From assembly GCF_019175285.1 (NCBI RefSeq), contig NC_056527.1:124000112-124064111 (forward strand): a stretch of DNA of 64,000 nucleotides. Reading direction: 5' to 3'. The notes beneath the pieces were generated by a model, which saw only the letters and a list, made by a program, of their open reading frames with translations, had not been told where the DNA came from and searched no databases. This document shows, piece by piece, positions 19,296 to 32,100 of this stretch; position 1 is the stretch's first letter, and each line of letters starts with the position of its first letter. The DNA is from Sceloporus undulatus (Eukaryota > Chordata > Lepidosauria > Squamata > Phrynosomatidae). Position numbers and translations under genes: made by a program.

Positions 19296-21094
19296 GAGTT
19301 ATAGTATACATGGCTCTTGCCTTCCCTACTTTATCCTTACAACGATCCTACAAAGTAGATCAGGTGGAGAGAGAGTGACTGGTACAAGGAGACTCAGTAG
19401 GGACTAATTCCAGTTTAACTGGAACTCCTAAAACTATTAGGATGTTAGGCATCACCAAAAAGGAATGTCAAAAGAGGATGAAGAGTTTGAGGTACATAAA
19501 ACATGCGAATGTGCCCATTTCATTGATTCCTCTCTGCAGAAAAGGTTTTGCAAGTAGAATTAAATCACCAAAGGCTTGATCCTTTAAGGCTTCATAGGGT
19601 TGATCATGTCACAGACAACATCTGACGTGCCAGTTTGCTGTCCTCAGGCCTTCCATCATACAAAGCAACAACAGTTCAGGATTAGTTGCGTGCTTACAAT
19701 TCAGGATTAGTTGCATCCCAGAAATCTCTTTTCTCTGTATTAGGAAAAAACAATGAGTCCAGACGTCTCAGGCCTGCTTTCTGGCCAGCTGTATTTCATA
19801 ACCTTGGAAAGAAACTGTTGCCTAAAATAAGATAAAGTAAATACGAAGGAAAGGTAAGCAACTTGTTGATAATGCTGTTTAAATGCATGTGAGAGTTCAG
19901 AGTGAGGCACAGAGCTACTAAACAATCCAAGGAATGCGTTGGTCAAGAAAAAAAGGGATCACAATAATGCTGCATGCAAATAGAAAAGAAAAATTGATAC
20001 TAGATATTTCCCTGTAGGAGCTCCAAAGTCTGGATATGTATAACCAAAGAGCTACCTTTTTTTTGCTTTGTAAACACACTTCTCATTGTGTGAATTCATT
20101 CAATACTTTTAGCTGGAGGATTAAGCCACGATGGATGTGGCCAGGTTTAGCTAAAACGGATTTGGGTTCCTAATCCTCATTTATCTTGCCATGGCCAGGT
20201 GTGACTTCCGGGCCTTCAATGCAAGAGCAGATGTCCTCGTTTCCATCAGGGAGATCCTTTTACAGGTACAATAACCTCACTTCTGACCTCTTGTCTCCTT
20301 CTGGCTGTTCATTATTATACAGACAGAAAAAGTAGCTGATGGATGCTGAGTTTGGAAAAAGGCTTTGGGGACTTCAAGTTGTTTCCCTCTTATGAGGACC
20401 CGAAAACGAAATGGGTTTATAGTTTTGCCTTTCATCAGGCATAATTCATAAGAATTAAAGTACAGTACTCACATTGACCCATGGATAAGTTGACTCATGC
20501 TTTGTGGATCAATTTTTGACCCAAATTTCTAGACTTATACAGGAGTATATGCAGCAATTCTTTGAATTTGGGAGCTCCAGCACCACTATAGCCACAGTTA
20601 ACAATTGTCCTGGAAAACACACACACACAATCCTCCCTGATCTGTCCTTGGCCCTTTAACAAAAGACCGCTGTGAAAATAAAACAACAGGTGAAACTTCT
20701 CAGGGCTAAACAGGATCAGCTGTAAATGGCTGCTGTTCAAGTGTTAGCAATTGCACTGATAAAACTGCTTGCAACTGAAATGATACATCCTGGGTTTCGT
20801 TGCATTATGGCAGAGCCACAGCACATGTGTTTTCTTAACTGTAAGTGATGCAAGTAGCAATTTTAGACCCTGGATGTGATAGTCTTATGGGGGAGTGTTT
20901 TAGATGTTGATCTGCATTAATTCATAGCTGAAGCACACAAGTAGAATTGATCTTCAACCTTTTCTGGTAGTTCCATGAATGATTCCGCCAGAGCCCTATC
21001 ATTACTTTAAGGCTTAAAAGGAGTTTGTTCCTGTGGTCCTTATGCAAAAGATATATTTACAATAGCATAGGATAATATAAGAAGTATGATATTT

Positions 21095-21232
21095 AGTATC
21101 ACAGCTCTGGAGACCAAGGTTTGAGTCCCTCCTCAGCCATGGAAACCCACCGGATGACCCCCTCAGCCCCAGAAAACCCTGTGATAGAGTTGCCATGATG
21201 GAAATAACTTGAAGCTACACAAAAGCAACAAA
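21095..21232 (+). repeat. Sauria SINE, internally shortened
   Basis: gctctggagaccaaggtttg, ctcagccatggaaaccca, gagttgccatgatggaaat and acttgaagctacac. The middle part (aaatcttgccaagaa) is absent. Confidence 0.75.
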
Positions 21233-22122
21233 AATCAAGGTAGTAATATATTGTAATATAATATTAAGAAATATAGCAACAAATAATATTACTATATATA
21301 TATATATAATATTTTTATATATTACTTTATTGTATACTATAACATATGTAGAAATACATATACATACAATACATAAACCATATTCAGTCATAATATTAAC
21401 TTTTGCAGGCCATAAGGAAGAAAGGATGCCATGCATGGTCAGATCTTTGGGGTGTTTAATCTTAGAATACCAACCTTTTGGGGGTGCAAGGAAGAAAGTA
21501 TGCCAAGGTATGTAGTGAAGAAAGGATGCCATGGATTGCCCCATTTTGGGGCTGTTAAATCTCAGAATACTGATTTTGAGGGGCGTAAGAGAGCCTTCTA
21601 AACCTGTTACTAATCCTGTATTGTTTTTGTTTGGCTTCTAAGCACACAGCTAATCCTGTTCTGGGCCAGGTGCCAATGCCTGCGCTTTTCGTTGCTCCTC
21701 TTTCTGATGTGTGTCTGTGTCTGTGTCAGTCATTTGGGCCCTGAGGTCCAGCCCTAAATACATATTTTCTTGCAAGAAATGCTACGTCCCTCAAAAAACC
21801 AGATCAGAGCAGAGGCTCTGGGGGAGCAAAGCAGCTTGCTTGCTTGCTAGGGCATGCATTGCCATTCCTATTGGAATGAGAACATCTCCATTGCAAGAAA
21901 AACTGAGATGGTAAAGAAATGCTTTATGAAACAGTGATGTTAAGCTATGCTTCTCTTGTCTCCCCAAGGCTGCAGTCCTACAGATTACTCACACATCTAG
22001 GAGTAAGTCCTATTGAACTTAATGGTGCTTACCACTGAGTAGAAATGTATAAAATGTTGGGTGGCCCTGAGGACCACAATGGGGTTGAGCCAGAGGAAGC
22101 AGGCCAGTGCTCATTCTAGATC

Positions 22123-22251
22123 AATAGTTCCCAATTGTTGGTTGTCCTGGTGTTTTGGACTTCAAATCCCAGAAGCCCCAGCCAGGCTGACCAGGAATTC
22201 TGGGAACTGAAGTCCAAAACATCTGGAGGTCTGAAGTTTGGAAATCCTTGG
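22123..22251 (+). mobile_element. Foldback family C (hAT-like MITE) with target duplication
   Basis: Ends aatagttcccaattgttgg and rc ccaaggatttccaaac; inner arms ttttggacttcaaatccc / gggaactgaagtccaaaac. Flanks tctagatc (22115-22122) and tctagatg (22252-22259) fit an 8-bp hAT target duplication with one change. Confidence 0.75.
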
Positions 22252-22289
22252 TCTAGATGCTTTTCTTCCACTAAATAAGGTTAGTGATG

Positions 22290-22490
22290 TTGCAGTACGG
22301 TAGCCATCCCCCGCAACAACTTTGTGCCCTCCGGATGTGTTGCTTGACTTTGGATGATGGGAATTGTAATCCACCAGCCCTGCAGGGTGCAAAGATGGGG
22401 AATGTTGCATTACAACAACCTTTTCTTAACTGGGCACCCTCCACATTGCTTGGGGATAATGGGATTTGTAGTCCAAAGTAACTGGAGGAG
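22290..22490 (+). mobile_element. Related foldback repeat (degenerate)
   Basis: gatgatgggaattgtaatcc and gataatgggatttgtagtcc are direct near-copies within a 200 bp unit that resembles hAT-type MITEs. Family uncertain. Confidence 0.4.
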
Positions 22491-22574
22491 ACCAGGATGG
22501 GGGAAGGCTGATGGGGTGGTTCAATTCAGGCTAGGATTCAGATTGTCACTTTGATAAAGTCCTTCTTGTACTTT

Positions 22575-22683
22575 GGGGTTGTTGTGTACCTTCAAGTCGT
22601 TTCTGACTTACGGTGACCCTAAAGTGAGCCTATCATGGGGTTTCCTTGGCCAGATTTGTTCAGAGGAGGTTTGCTGTGGTCCA
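22575..22683 (-). repeat. Sauria SINE, 3' half
   Basis: gttgttgtgtaccttcaagt, ttctgacttacggtgaccct and cagatttgttcagaggaggt; the head is lost next to a foldback A arm. Confidence 0.85.
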
Positions 22684-22699
22684 AAACAGAGTGCAGTTA

Positions 22700-22785
22700 A
22701 GAATTCGAAGACATAGCCATGTTAGTCTGTAGAATCAGTTGTAGAGGGATCTTGCAGCACCCTTGAGACTCACTGAAAGAAAAAC
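22700..22785 (+). mobile_element. Foldback family A, left arm
   Basis: attcgaagacatagccatgt, tagtctgtagaatcagttg and gatcttgcagcacccttgag. Confidence 0.75.
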
Positions 22786-23040
22786 ACAACACAAGAGGGT
22801 GCAAAGAAGCCAGGGAAGGTGGAAAGACCCTCCTCATCCTCTTCCTCCTAAGGCTCCCCTCCCAGCTTCTCCTTTCTTTGCAAGAAAGAACAAGGAGAGG
22901 AGAAAGCAAGTGCAAAAATAAAATGCAATGCAAGTGGCCCTTTGGGACTGCAAAGGCAAAGCCCATGTGGGTCAGACAGCTGGAGGGGAGGATCTGGGGT
23001 CCTGGGAGGGTCTGAGAGAGTGGGTCTGACTCTGGCCAGC

Positions 23041-23135
23041 CTCTCCCTCTATAAGAGCCAGCCCTGAGGCCAGACTTTCTTCTTCTCCTTCTTCAGCATC
23101 CAGAGGCAGCAGGAGAGAGCAGCTTTGCGCAGAAG
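23041..23135 (+). promoter_or_regulatory. C8orf58: C8orf58 promoter region / 5' UTR with TATA-like box
   Basis: TATAAGAG at 23050-23057 lies 79-86 bases before the start codon, which would put transcription start in the pyrimidine tract near 23080-23090 and give a 5' UTR of about 50 bases. The same tract ending in cttcag (to 23096) also looks like a splice acceptor, so a further upstream non-coding exon is an alternative. CpG content here is low. Confidence 0.45.
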
Positions 23136-23184
23136 ATGCTCAGGAGGCGCCGCGTCTTCTCGGTGGAGCCCACCTGGGACCAAG
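23136..23184 (+). CDS. C8orf58: C8orf58 coding exon 1
   Basis: It encodes MLRRRRVFSVEPTWDQ plus one base; the donor is CAAG|gtaagc. The Arg-rich start and RVF-VEP match the human N-terminus, which sets the start codon. Confidence 0.9.
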
Positions 23185-26100
23185 GTAAGCAGCTGCCCAC
23201 CTTCCTTGGGGGGCTTTGGGGGGCAGGAGAGGGGTCTTTCCTGGGCTCAAGGCCAGGATCCCTTCGGGGAATCATCGAATCAGAAGACAAGTTGGAAGAG
23301 ACCTCAAGGGGATCCCAGGCACACACTGCAAAACTTGGAGAGCTCTCCTCCAGCTTTCCCTGCTGCACTTTCCCTCCGGTGGACTCCTAACCCTGGGCTG
23401 TTTCTTAATTTTAATGTTATGTTCCTCTTTTGCATGTCCATCTCTCAAAGCTCTGGCTCTGCTGGTCTGTATAGAATCAGTATGAAGAGAGAGATCTTCT
23501 TGTATCACCATTGAGATTCATTGAAAGGAAGCAGATTCTCTCAGTCTCAAAGGTGTGCTGCAAGATCTCTCTCTGCATACATTTGCATTCCTGCTTTTCG
23601 TTTTCATTTTTTCTCCTTTTGCTTTTTCATTTCTCAAAGCCATAGCCAATGTCTGAAGAATCAGTATGAAGAGAGAGAGACTTTCTTGTAGCACCCTTGA
23701 GATTCATTGAAAGAGAGAAGAATCCTTTCAGTGGGTCTTGAAGGTGCTGCAAGAAGATCTCTCTGCATACATTTTCATCCTTGCTTTGCATTTTAATTTT
23801 TTTCTCCTTTTGCATTTTCATTTCTCAAAGCTATAACCATGTTAGTCTGAAGAATCAATATGTAGAGACTGATCTTGTAGCACCCTTGAGACTCCCTGAA
23901 AGAAAGCAGATTCAGTGAATCTCAAAAGGTGCCACAAGATCTCTCTGCATACATTTTCATTCTTGCTTTGCCTTTTCATTTTTTGCAAATGGTTTTGCAT
24001 TTACTTATTTTTGCTCTTTTGCCTTTTTTGCCTTTTTTGGGGGGGGTTGCTTTCATTTTTTTTTACATTTTCCCTTCCTTCCTTTGCATTTTCCTCTGCC
24101 TCTTGTTGTGACTGTGTGCCACCAAGTCATTTCTGATGATGATGATGATGATGATGATAATAATAATAATAATAATAATATTTATATTCCGCTTAATCTC
24201 AGGGAATCCAAGTGGATGACAGCAATAAAATAGTATACCATTAAAAGAGAAATGCATTAAAAATTCTAAAATCCCCAACCCTCCCTTCTAACATAAAAAC
24301 ACAACCAAGTCCTAAAAAGAGATGTTGTTGTCCTTGTTGTGGAGTGCCTTCAAGTTGTTTCTGATTCATGGCCACCCTAAAGTAAACCTGTCCTTTTTTA
24401 GTGGAGGTTTGCCATGGCCATCCTCTGGGGCTGAGAGAGTGTGACTTGCTCAATGAGTACAATGGCCAAGCGGGGATTTGAACCCTGGTCTCCAGAGGTA
24501 ATCCAACCCTCAAACCACTACACCAGCTGGCTCTCCTACAAACCCTAGGATTCCCCAGGATGCAACCATAGCAATTGAAGTGGCATGATAGCACTGCAAT
24601 TCTGACATATGATTAATGGAGCCATAGCAACTAAAGCAGTGTCACTTGCCTAAGAAAACCCTATGAAATCCATGGGGTCACCATAAGCGAACAGGTTATT
24701 TGAAGGCACATATATACACATACATACCTTGCAGGGACTTTAGGCAAAATTCATCTACTATGGGTTTGCCAGACCTCAGCAGGGCTGTCAATGCCTTAGA
24801 AGTTGCTTATTCATAGGGTCGCCCTTCGCTGAAGCTGGCTTTATGGCAATTCACAGCAAACCTTTCAGGGATGTTGGTCTAAGATCATAGAATCATAGAG
24901 TTGGAGGAGACTGCGAGGGCCATCCAGTCCAACCCCCTGCCATGCAGGAACTCTCAGTCAAAGCATCCCCAACAGATGGATGAATGTGTTGCTTGGAGGG
25001 TGCGTGTAGTAAACAGCCTAAGTGGAGCAGCTGATACTCATAACCCTTATAGCCAGGGCTTCAAAAGAACCCATAGGCATGTCCCCAGGGTGCACATACT
25101 TATAGCCCACATGTCTTTTGCATGTAGGCAAGTCTGCAGTTAAGTGACGCTGTCAACACAGACATCCAAAACAAACCAGTCATAAAAGTGCCGTCATGTT
25201 GTTTCCGACTTATGGTGACCCTAAGGCGAACCTATCGCAGGGTTTTCTCAGCAAGTTTCCTTAGATGGGGTTTGCCACTGCCATCCTCTGAGGCTGAGAG
25301 AGTGTGACTTGGCCAATGTCACCCAGTGGGTTTACATGGTTGGGGCAGGATTCGAACCCTGATCTTCAGAGTCATAGTCCAATGCTCAAACCATTATGCC
25401 ACGCTGGTTCACTACTTCATATATCTACTCCTTCCAAACTATTTGTAAAGATTAAGTAAGAGGAGAGTTCTATTTCTAAAAAGTAAGTAAGAAGAGAGTT
25501 TTTAGACAATAGTCCAATGTCAGATCATTGCATTTCTGGGCTTGGTTTCCTTTTCTGCATTCTTTTTAATGGAAAAGGAGTGCCTTATGGCTGCTTAACA
25601 TTATGAAGAACTAGAATACACACAATGGTTTTAACCCCTGATCCTCATAAACTAGCAAAACTAAAAGGTTAGTTAGTTAGACTTTAATATTCCAAACATT
25701 ATGCTTTCATGCCAAACTAAATTATACATAATACAATGATACAGTTCCTAAAGCCACAAGGGAACTTGAATGGCAACAGCTTAAAAGGTGACTTGACTGA
25801 TGATAGTTTCCATGTTTGCAAAATTCGTTTGAAAACTATATTTGCATTTTTAGATGACTGAAAGGCACAAAGTTACTAATCTAGCATTTTTATATTTCAA
25901 CACCCCAGTAATTATTTGTTTCTGAACAACAGAAAAATAGGGGAGCGGAAAATGATCCCTCTACCTATGACTTCAAAATTTATGGAACAATTTTATATCT
26001 GTAAAATAGGCCATTATTACAATTCTGAGTTTACTATAAGCCCCTTTGACCCCGATGGTGCTTCTTTCTGACTGCATAGGTTCAATTTGTAAATCCATGG

Positions 26101-29100
26101 TGGTTGAACAAAAGGTGCAAATGTAGCTTTTAACTGGAAATGCAAAAGAAATTTGCAAACATCCCTTACAATTTAATCTGTTACTAGGCAAGTTGGTAGC
26201 AAGACAAAAGTATGAATCCTCTCCTTGCTTTCTTCATTCCTTGACTCTTCTAAATTGGCACAAAGAAAGCTTGAAAGCCTTCTTGTCACTTCATTCATTT
26301 AACAGATCAAGGAAAGTCCATCTTGTTACTCTGACTTTATCCTTCCTACTTTGAAACAAAAAATCTTGGGATGCTGTGTCTCCCTCAAATTCTGCTGAAG
26401 AGTCAAGGTAATTCAGATGTAATGGAGCCAAGGGTCAAAGCAGAAAATAGGAAATTCGTATCAAACGTGATATCATTTTATTTTTTTAATCTGCAGTCCC
26501 TATAGTAGCTGGAAGGAAAGTAGATGCTCCTATCAACAGTGTATTTTTTGCATGCTATCCATTTTACTTTTATGCCAAACTAAAGTGTAGTTTGCAATCC
26601 AAGGTATTTTGGGATGGTTTGAGCAGACAAGACCCATTAGGTTTACAAAAGACCTGTTCCTGTTGGAGAAAGCGGCTGGAAGAGAGAGAAGGAGGAAGAG
26701 ATCCAAACCACCAGCTGCATTTTTAGATCTTCTTGGAGGTGTTGCTGTAGGGATTGTCATAATCAGGGCTTCACAATCTTCTACTATACTACTGAATTTT
26801 TTTAAAGGACACACTTTTGTGGTTGTCGTGGGCCGTCAAGTCATCCCAGACTTATGGCAACCTTAAGGCGAACCTATTATTGGGTTTTCTTGGCAAGTTG
26901 CTTCAGAGGCTGAGAGAGTGTGACTCACCCAAAGTCACCCAATAGAACAGGCTAGCAGGTCCTTTAATTTTTTAAATTGCATTTGATTATTGTCCCTGGG
27001 GTTTGGATACCATTAAATAAGTGAATAATTTAATTCTATTTCAATGTTCATTTTTTGTATACTGATATATATATATATTGTAAGCTACTTCCAGTCCCAA
27101 TTTTGGAAAAAAAAATGGAATATTAATAAATTTAACAACAACAACAACAATTGTTAATGCAGTTGTGAAGAATAGATCCTGGGGTAACACGCTAGGGATT
27201 CTTTCTTCCCACCCTTCGCACATAAATCTCCAAACTTGGAAAGCCAGTTCTGCTCTAATATTAACATTCTTGAGAGTTATGGATCCTTCAGGGCAAATGC
27301 TGCTCTGCAGCAGAATTCACCTGGATGCCTTGTGTGACACTTCACCCCACAAAGGGTTTGCATGGGAAGGGGGTCGCAACCACATAGCAACATGTATCCC
27401 CCCTTTTAAAAAATGCTAACAAGTAATGGTGCATCTGGCTCATTTTATGGTCACCATCTGGCAAATTTTCTCTCCAGCTCTAGATTGCAAAACTAGTTTT
27501 CAGAACTAGTGCTCCATAATAAAGAACAGAACTGGGGTGATAGAGAAATACAGTGGGCCCTTGTTATTCCCGGTGGTTTGGTTCCAGGACCCCAAATCTG
27601 TGGATGCGCCAGTCCCATTATATACAGTCGGGTACTAAAATGGTGTCCCTTATATAAAATGGCAACTTCAAGGTTTGCTTTTTGGAATTTTTGGAGGCGT
27701 ATTTGCAAGCCATGGATGCAGAATCCAGAGTGCCAACTGTACAGTTGTTTTGAGTTTAAAAGGAGAGAGGGGGGTCATCTTGGTGAGATGGATTGGATAA
27801 GATAGTCACTCCAAGATCACACCAAAAGTTGAATGAGGAAGGCACAGGTTTGCACAAAATGCTCACCTTTTTTGTTTTTTAGATGCAAAGAAAATGACAC
27901 ATGGAAATAAAATAAATGGATTGGAAAGGCATCTCATTGTACTGAGGAAAGCTTTGACCAAATGACTTGTAGGCTTGCTCAGACTACTTCTCAAGGTTGT
28001 TAGCTGCTAATGGGCTACTCCAGGCTCCTGCCTTCCCTTCTTTTATTGTTAGTACTGGGGAGGAATTGCTTTTGCTTTACATTCTGTTTCCTCTTTTAAG
28101 TGTGGACCTTTGTGTTGTAAATTCATACAAGAGGAGGCCAAACCAAAGCACAACAAAAAGGTTGATGGGGCAGATCATTTGTTGTTATGTGCCTTGAAGT
28201 CCTTTCCAACTTATGGCAACCCTAAAGTGAACCTGTCATGGGGTTTTCTTGGCAGGTTTCTTCAGAAGGGGGTTTGCCATTGCCTTCCTCTGAGGCTGAG
28301 AGAGTGTGACTTTCCCTAGGTCACTCTTAAAGGTGTTAATTTTCTATTTACAGTGATTTCACAAAACACATTCTGATAAGCATTGCATTTGGATAAGGCT
28401 GGTGTGTCTTTTGGAGCGTCTGTGATCTGCAACTTGTAGCTAACTCACATAGTTGCTTTCTTCTCTTCTTAGCATCCTTTATCTTTAAACTAATCCTGAG
28501 CTCTCTAGTCCTTCAAAAGACCCCTTCAAACAGAGGACTGTTCACTGTAAAATAGGATCCAAATGCTTTAGAGATGCATTTGCAGGGCTGTTGTTGCACA
28601 TGATTTGGTTGTGCATTTGCAGGCCTTTGCACATGATTCTGTTGTCCCTGGTTTTATTTGGCAAAATATGCTATAATCTGGTTCAGAAATTAAGTGCATT
28701 CATATATAAGGTTTCTAACCCTTATGGGGATATAGTAAAACCAGAGATTTGGAAAAAGAAATAATTTGCTCCTGTTGCTCATTGTATTATTCAAAAGCAG
28801 GATTGGTTGTGGTTACTTGTTGCATTGCTAATGACCTTTCTGTTCCTTTTGGCTCCTTTGGAACAAAAAGCATTACAATTTCAATATGCCTCTAGAAACA
28901 CCTGTTAGAAGAAAGCTTTGGAAGTAACTAGAAATGGTAGTGAAATAATTTAATTCCTATGTAGTTAACCACTGAGCACTTGGAGATGTGTCTCCATTTC
29001 TTTCTTGTGGTCTTTTAAAAAATACCATCTCAGGGATTCCCAAACATTAGTCCTTTGGATGGTTTGGATTTCAGATCCCAGTATTCCTGACTTTTGGATC

Positions 29101-32100
29101 AAGCTGGCTGGGGCTTTTGGGAGTTGAAGTCCAAAACACATGGAGGATTAAAGTTAGAGAATCCCTGAATGGAGGACAAAAAAGAAAGGGGGATGAGGAA
29201 GTATGAAATGACTTTGGAAGAAGGAGTTCCTTTGTCAGAGGCTTGGTTAACTGCAGTACTTAGGATCTGTTTGCCAGAGAGCTCCTAGGTTACAGCAGAG
29301 TACTAGAACTCTCTTTGAGATAATTCCCAGCAAACATGAATGTATTTATAGCAATCAAAGTGGAACCCAGGTGCTACAACTGCATTATGGGCCCCCTGCC
29401 ATGCACCTGCAGCATACTCCACGAATACACCTTTGAGCATGTGATTCTGCTCCCTGCGAAGTTGGCCCAGAGTCAGCCCAGCTCATGAATTCTTGGACTG
29501 CTGTTCGGTGAGATTTCCAAGGCCCTATAATTACCTTTGTCCCACATTTTTAAAGCACAATGGACATGACAGACAAGCTTGGCTACACTGCGCAATGGCA
29601 AGCGACCAAGACCAGTCATACCTTATTTTGGAAGAATTCGTCTCATGCAAAGCCAGTCATCCGGAGGATACAAACCATTCACTGTACACTTTCCACGTTC
29701 GACACACACCCCAAGACTCAATGCGCTTGCGCTCGGGGGCGATAACTATTATTTTATGGTTTGAGTCTTGGACTACAACTCTGGGGACCATGGTTCCGTT
29801 CCCACCTTGGCAATGAAACCCACCTTGGGCAAGTCACATACTCTCAGCCTCAATGGAAGGCAATGGCAACCTCTGAACAAATCTTGCCAAGAAAACCCCA
29901 GGATAGGTTCGTCTTAGGATTGCCATAAGTCAGAAATGACTTGAAGGTACACAGCAACTAAATAAGTATATTATTGTTGTGGAGGAAGAAGAGCTGAAAT
30001 TGTGGATGTGTGTTATCTGGAAAGGCTTGGCCATCTGGCAGCCGCTCACTTGGGAGCCGATCAAACAATCCCGCTCTTCCACAGTGAGTCTTGTTTCTTC
30101 CCTTCCTCCCCCAAATCTTCCACACTAAACATTTGGCTGGCTTTGAAGAAGAGCAGAGGGGTCTCTCTGTAGTGGGACTTCTCGATGAAGCTGTACTGGT
30201 TTCACTGGTTGCAAACATGTTCCAAGTTGCAAGGTGATGGCAGATGCGTTCCTGCTTTTTGCCTTTCTTTAAAGTAAATAGTTAGGTAGGCAACACAGCT
30301 TCGCTCCTGCAAAGCTCTCCTTGGGCAATGCATTCTTCCACACTTCGCTGGACAGTCCAGACAGGCTGATAAGAGATGGAGATATGTTTGTGTTTATGTT
30401 CCTCGGATGCCAGAAGAAACAGACAAAGAGAGGAAGGGCCATTACTGTTAGAGTCCTATTTCACTTACTTAACTATTTATTATCTGTTACTGAACTTACT
30501 TAGCCTATAACTACAAACAAAAATCCATCAGCGATACCTTTATTGGTCAACCGAAATGCACAATATACTTGTTGGGTTTTTGTTTGTATTTGTTAAATGG
30601 CCAACACAGCTACCCCTGCATTTTATGAACTTACCTAACCTTCTGGATCAAGTCCATTCAAGGCAGGATATTAAAAAGAACAACTTAGTGGTATTCGCAG
30701 AGATAGCCATATGAGTCTGTTTTGACATTAAAAGATATAGTAGCACCTTTGAGACTTAACTGGGAAAACAAATTGTGACTCCTTTGCTTTCTGATGGTTT
30801 GTTGTACATACACTTGGTTTCATGCACAATTAAAAATGTTGTGCAAAATTACTTTCACTCTACGTGTATAAAGTGTGTATGAAGCGTAAATGAAATTTTT
30901 GTTTAGACATGGATCCCATCTCCAAGATATCTTTTTATGTACATATATGCAAATACAGATACTCCAAAATCCGATGATGATGATGATGAAGAATCTGAAA
31001 CCCAGAACACTTCTGGTCCTAAGTATTTTGGATAAGAGAAACTCAATAATAATAATAATAATAATTTATTTATTTATATCCCGCCTCTTCCGTTTTGGGG
31101 ATCGAGGCAGGTAACAGCAGAGTAGATAGAATACAGAAATGATAAAACAACAGACTCAGCCTATACTGGGATTCCTTTGTATCTTTTCAGATGGTATAAA
31201 ACCATTTTCAGAGTGCAAAAATGAATAAAACACACTGAATTAAAAAAAAACTATGTGAAACAGATGGGTTTTCAAAAACATTTTTTCAAAAACACTGCAT
31301 CTCTGCATGTGTTACAAGGAAGAAAGTGGCACAGAGAGGGTAACTCACTGTAAGATCGAATGCCCTTAGTGAAGGTTGGCACAAAGTTAATTTGGCTCAT
31401 TCCTGGTTAATTTGTGATTATTTATTTGCAGGATGTCATTAACAAATGCAACACTATGAGTATAAGAGCAGAGATCCGTGCCGCAAGGAGTTTACCGTTG
31501 ATAGAAGAGACAACACAGGAAGGGGAGGAAGAGTTAAAATTGAGAAATAATAAGCAACTGTTTCAGTTATTGCAGGAATTTGTCCCTTTCGCAGGCTAGA
31601 TCTGAACAAAAAGATATCCCTTGTTTCCTTCCCCCACTGTAGTACTTGGAATGATGTGGGTTTAGAGCCATTCGTTCATTCTCTTTATGGGCCTGCATCT
31701 GATATATATATATGGACCGAAAAAGCATAGGAAATTAACTGTAGGTGTGCTTGCATGCTAAACTGAGGACAAGTACTTGCATGATCGGAAAACAGCTTTG
31801 TTTTCTCAGAAATAGAGATCAGAATGCAGGAATTCTTGTTGCATGAATATTGCACCTCAAACATCTGAAAGGCTTGTCACATAGATGATTATTATATTGA
31901 TGGAAAATTGCCTTCTTGAAGAAGTGTCTATAACAGAGGAGCTTTCTTGTATTTCCAGAAACCAGGCCCTTCATTCTGGAGACCAAATCATGGAATGTCT
32001 GGCTTATCAGGATCATTTAGATAAGGATAGGAAACAGACTGTGCCTTATGATTGACGTAGATGTTAGAAAACAGTGGCTAAATGTTCTGCCGCTGACCCA

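Larger units (their letters stand above)
18474..22122. other. Intergenic, middle part
   Basis: No exon recognised. Includes a foldback A copy (19072-19295), a SINE remnant near 19300-19400, a Sauria SINE (21095-21232) and a (TA)n run at about 21292-21312. Confidence 0.5.

Noticed and set aside
23907-24278. Phe/Leu- and Ile-rich open frames that look like membrane proteins
   Set aside because: They are translations of T-rich spacer and of (GAT)n/(AAT)n runs.
29493-29816. Possible processed pseudogene in the CpG-rich segment (a weak actin-like reading on the minus strand was considered)
   Set aside because: Only a few scattered residues fit and the frame is not kept; kept only as an unknown segment.
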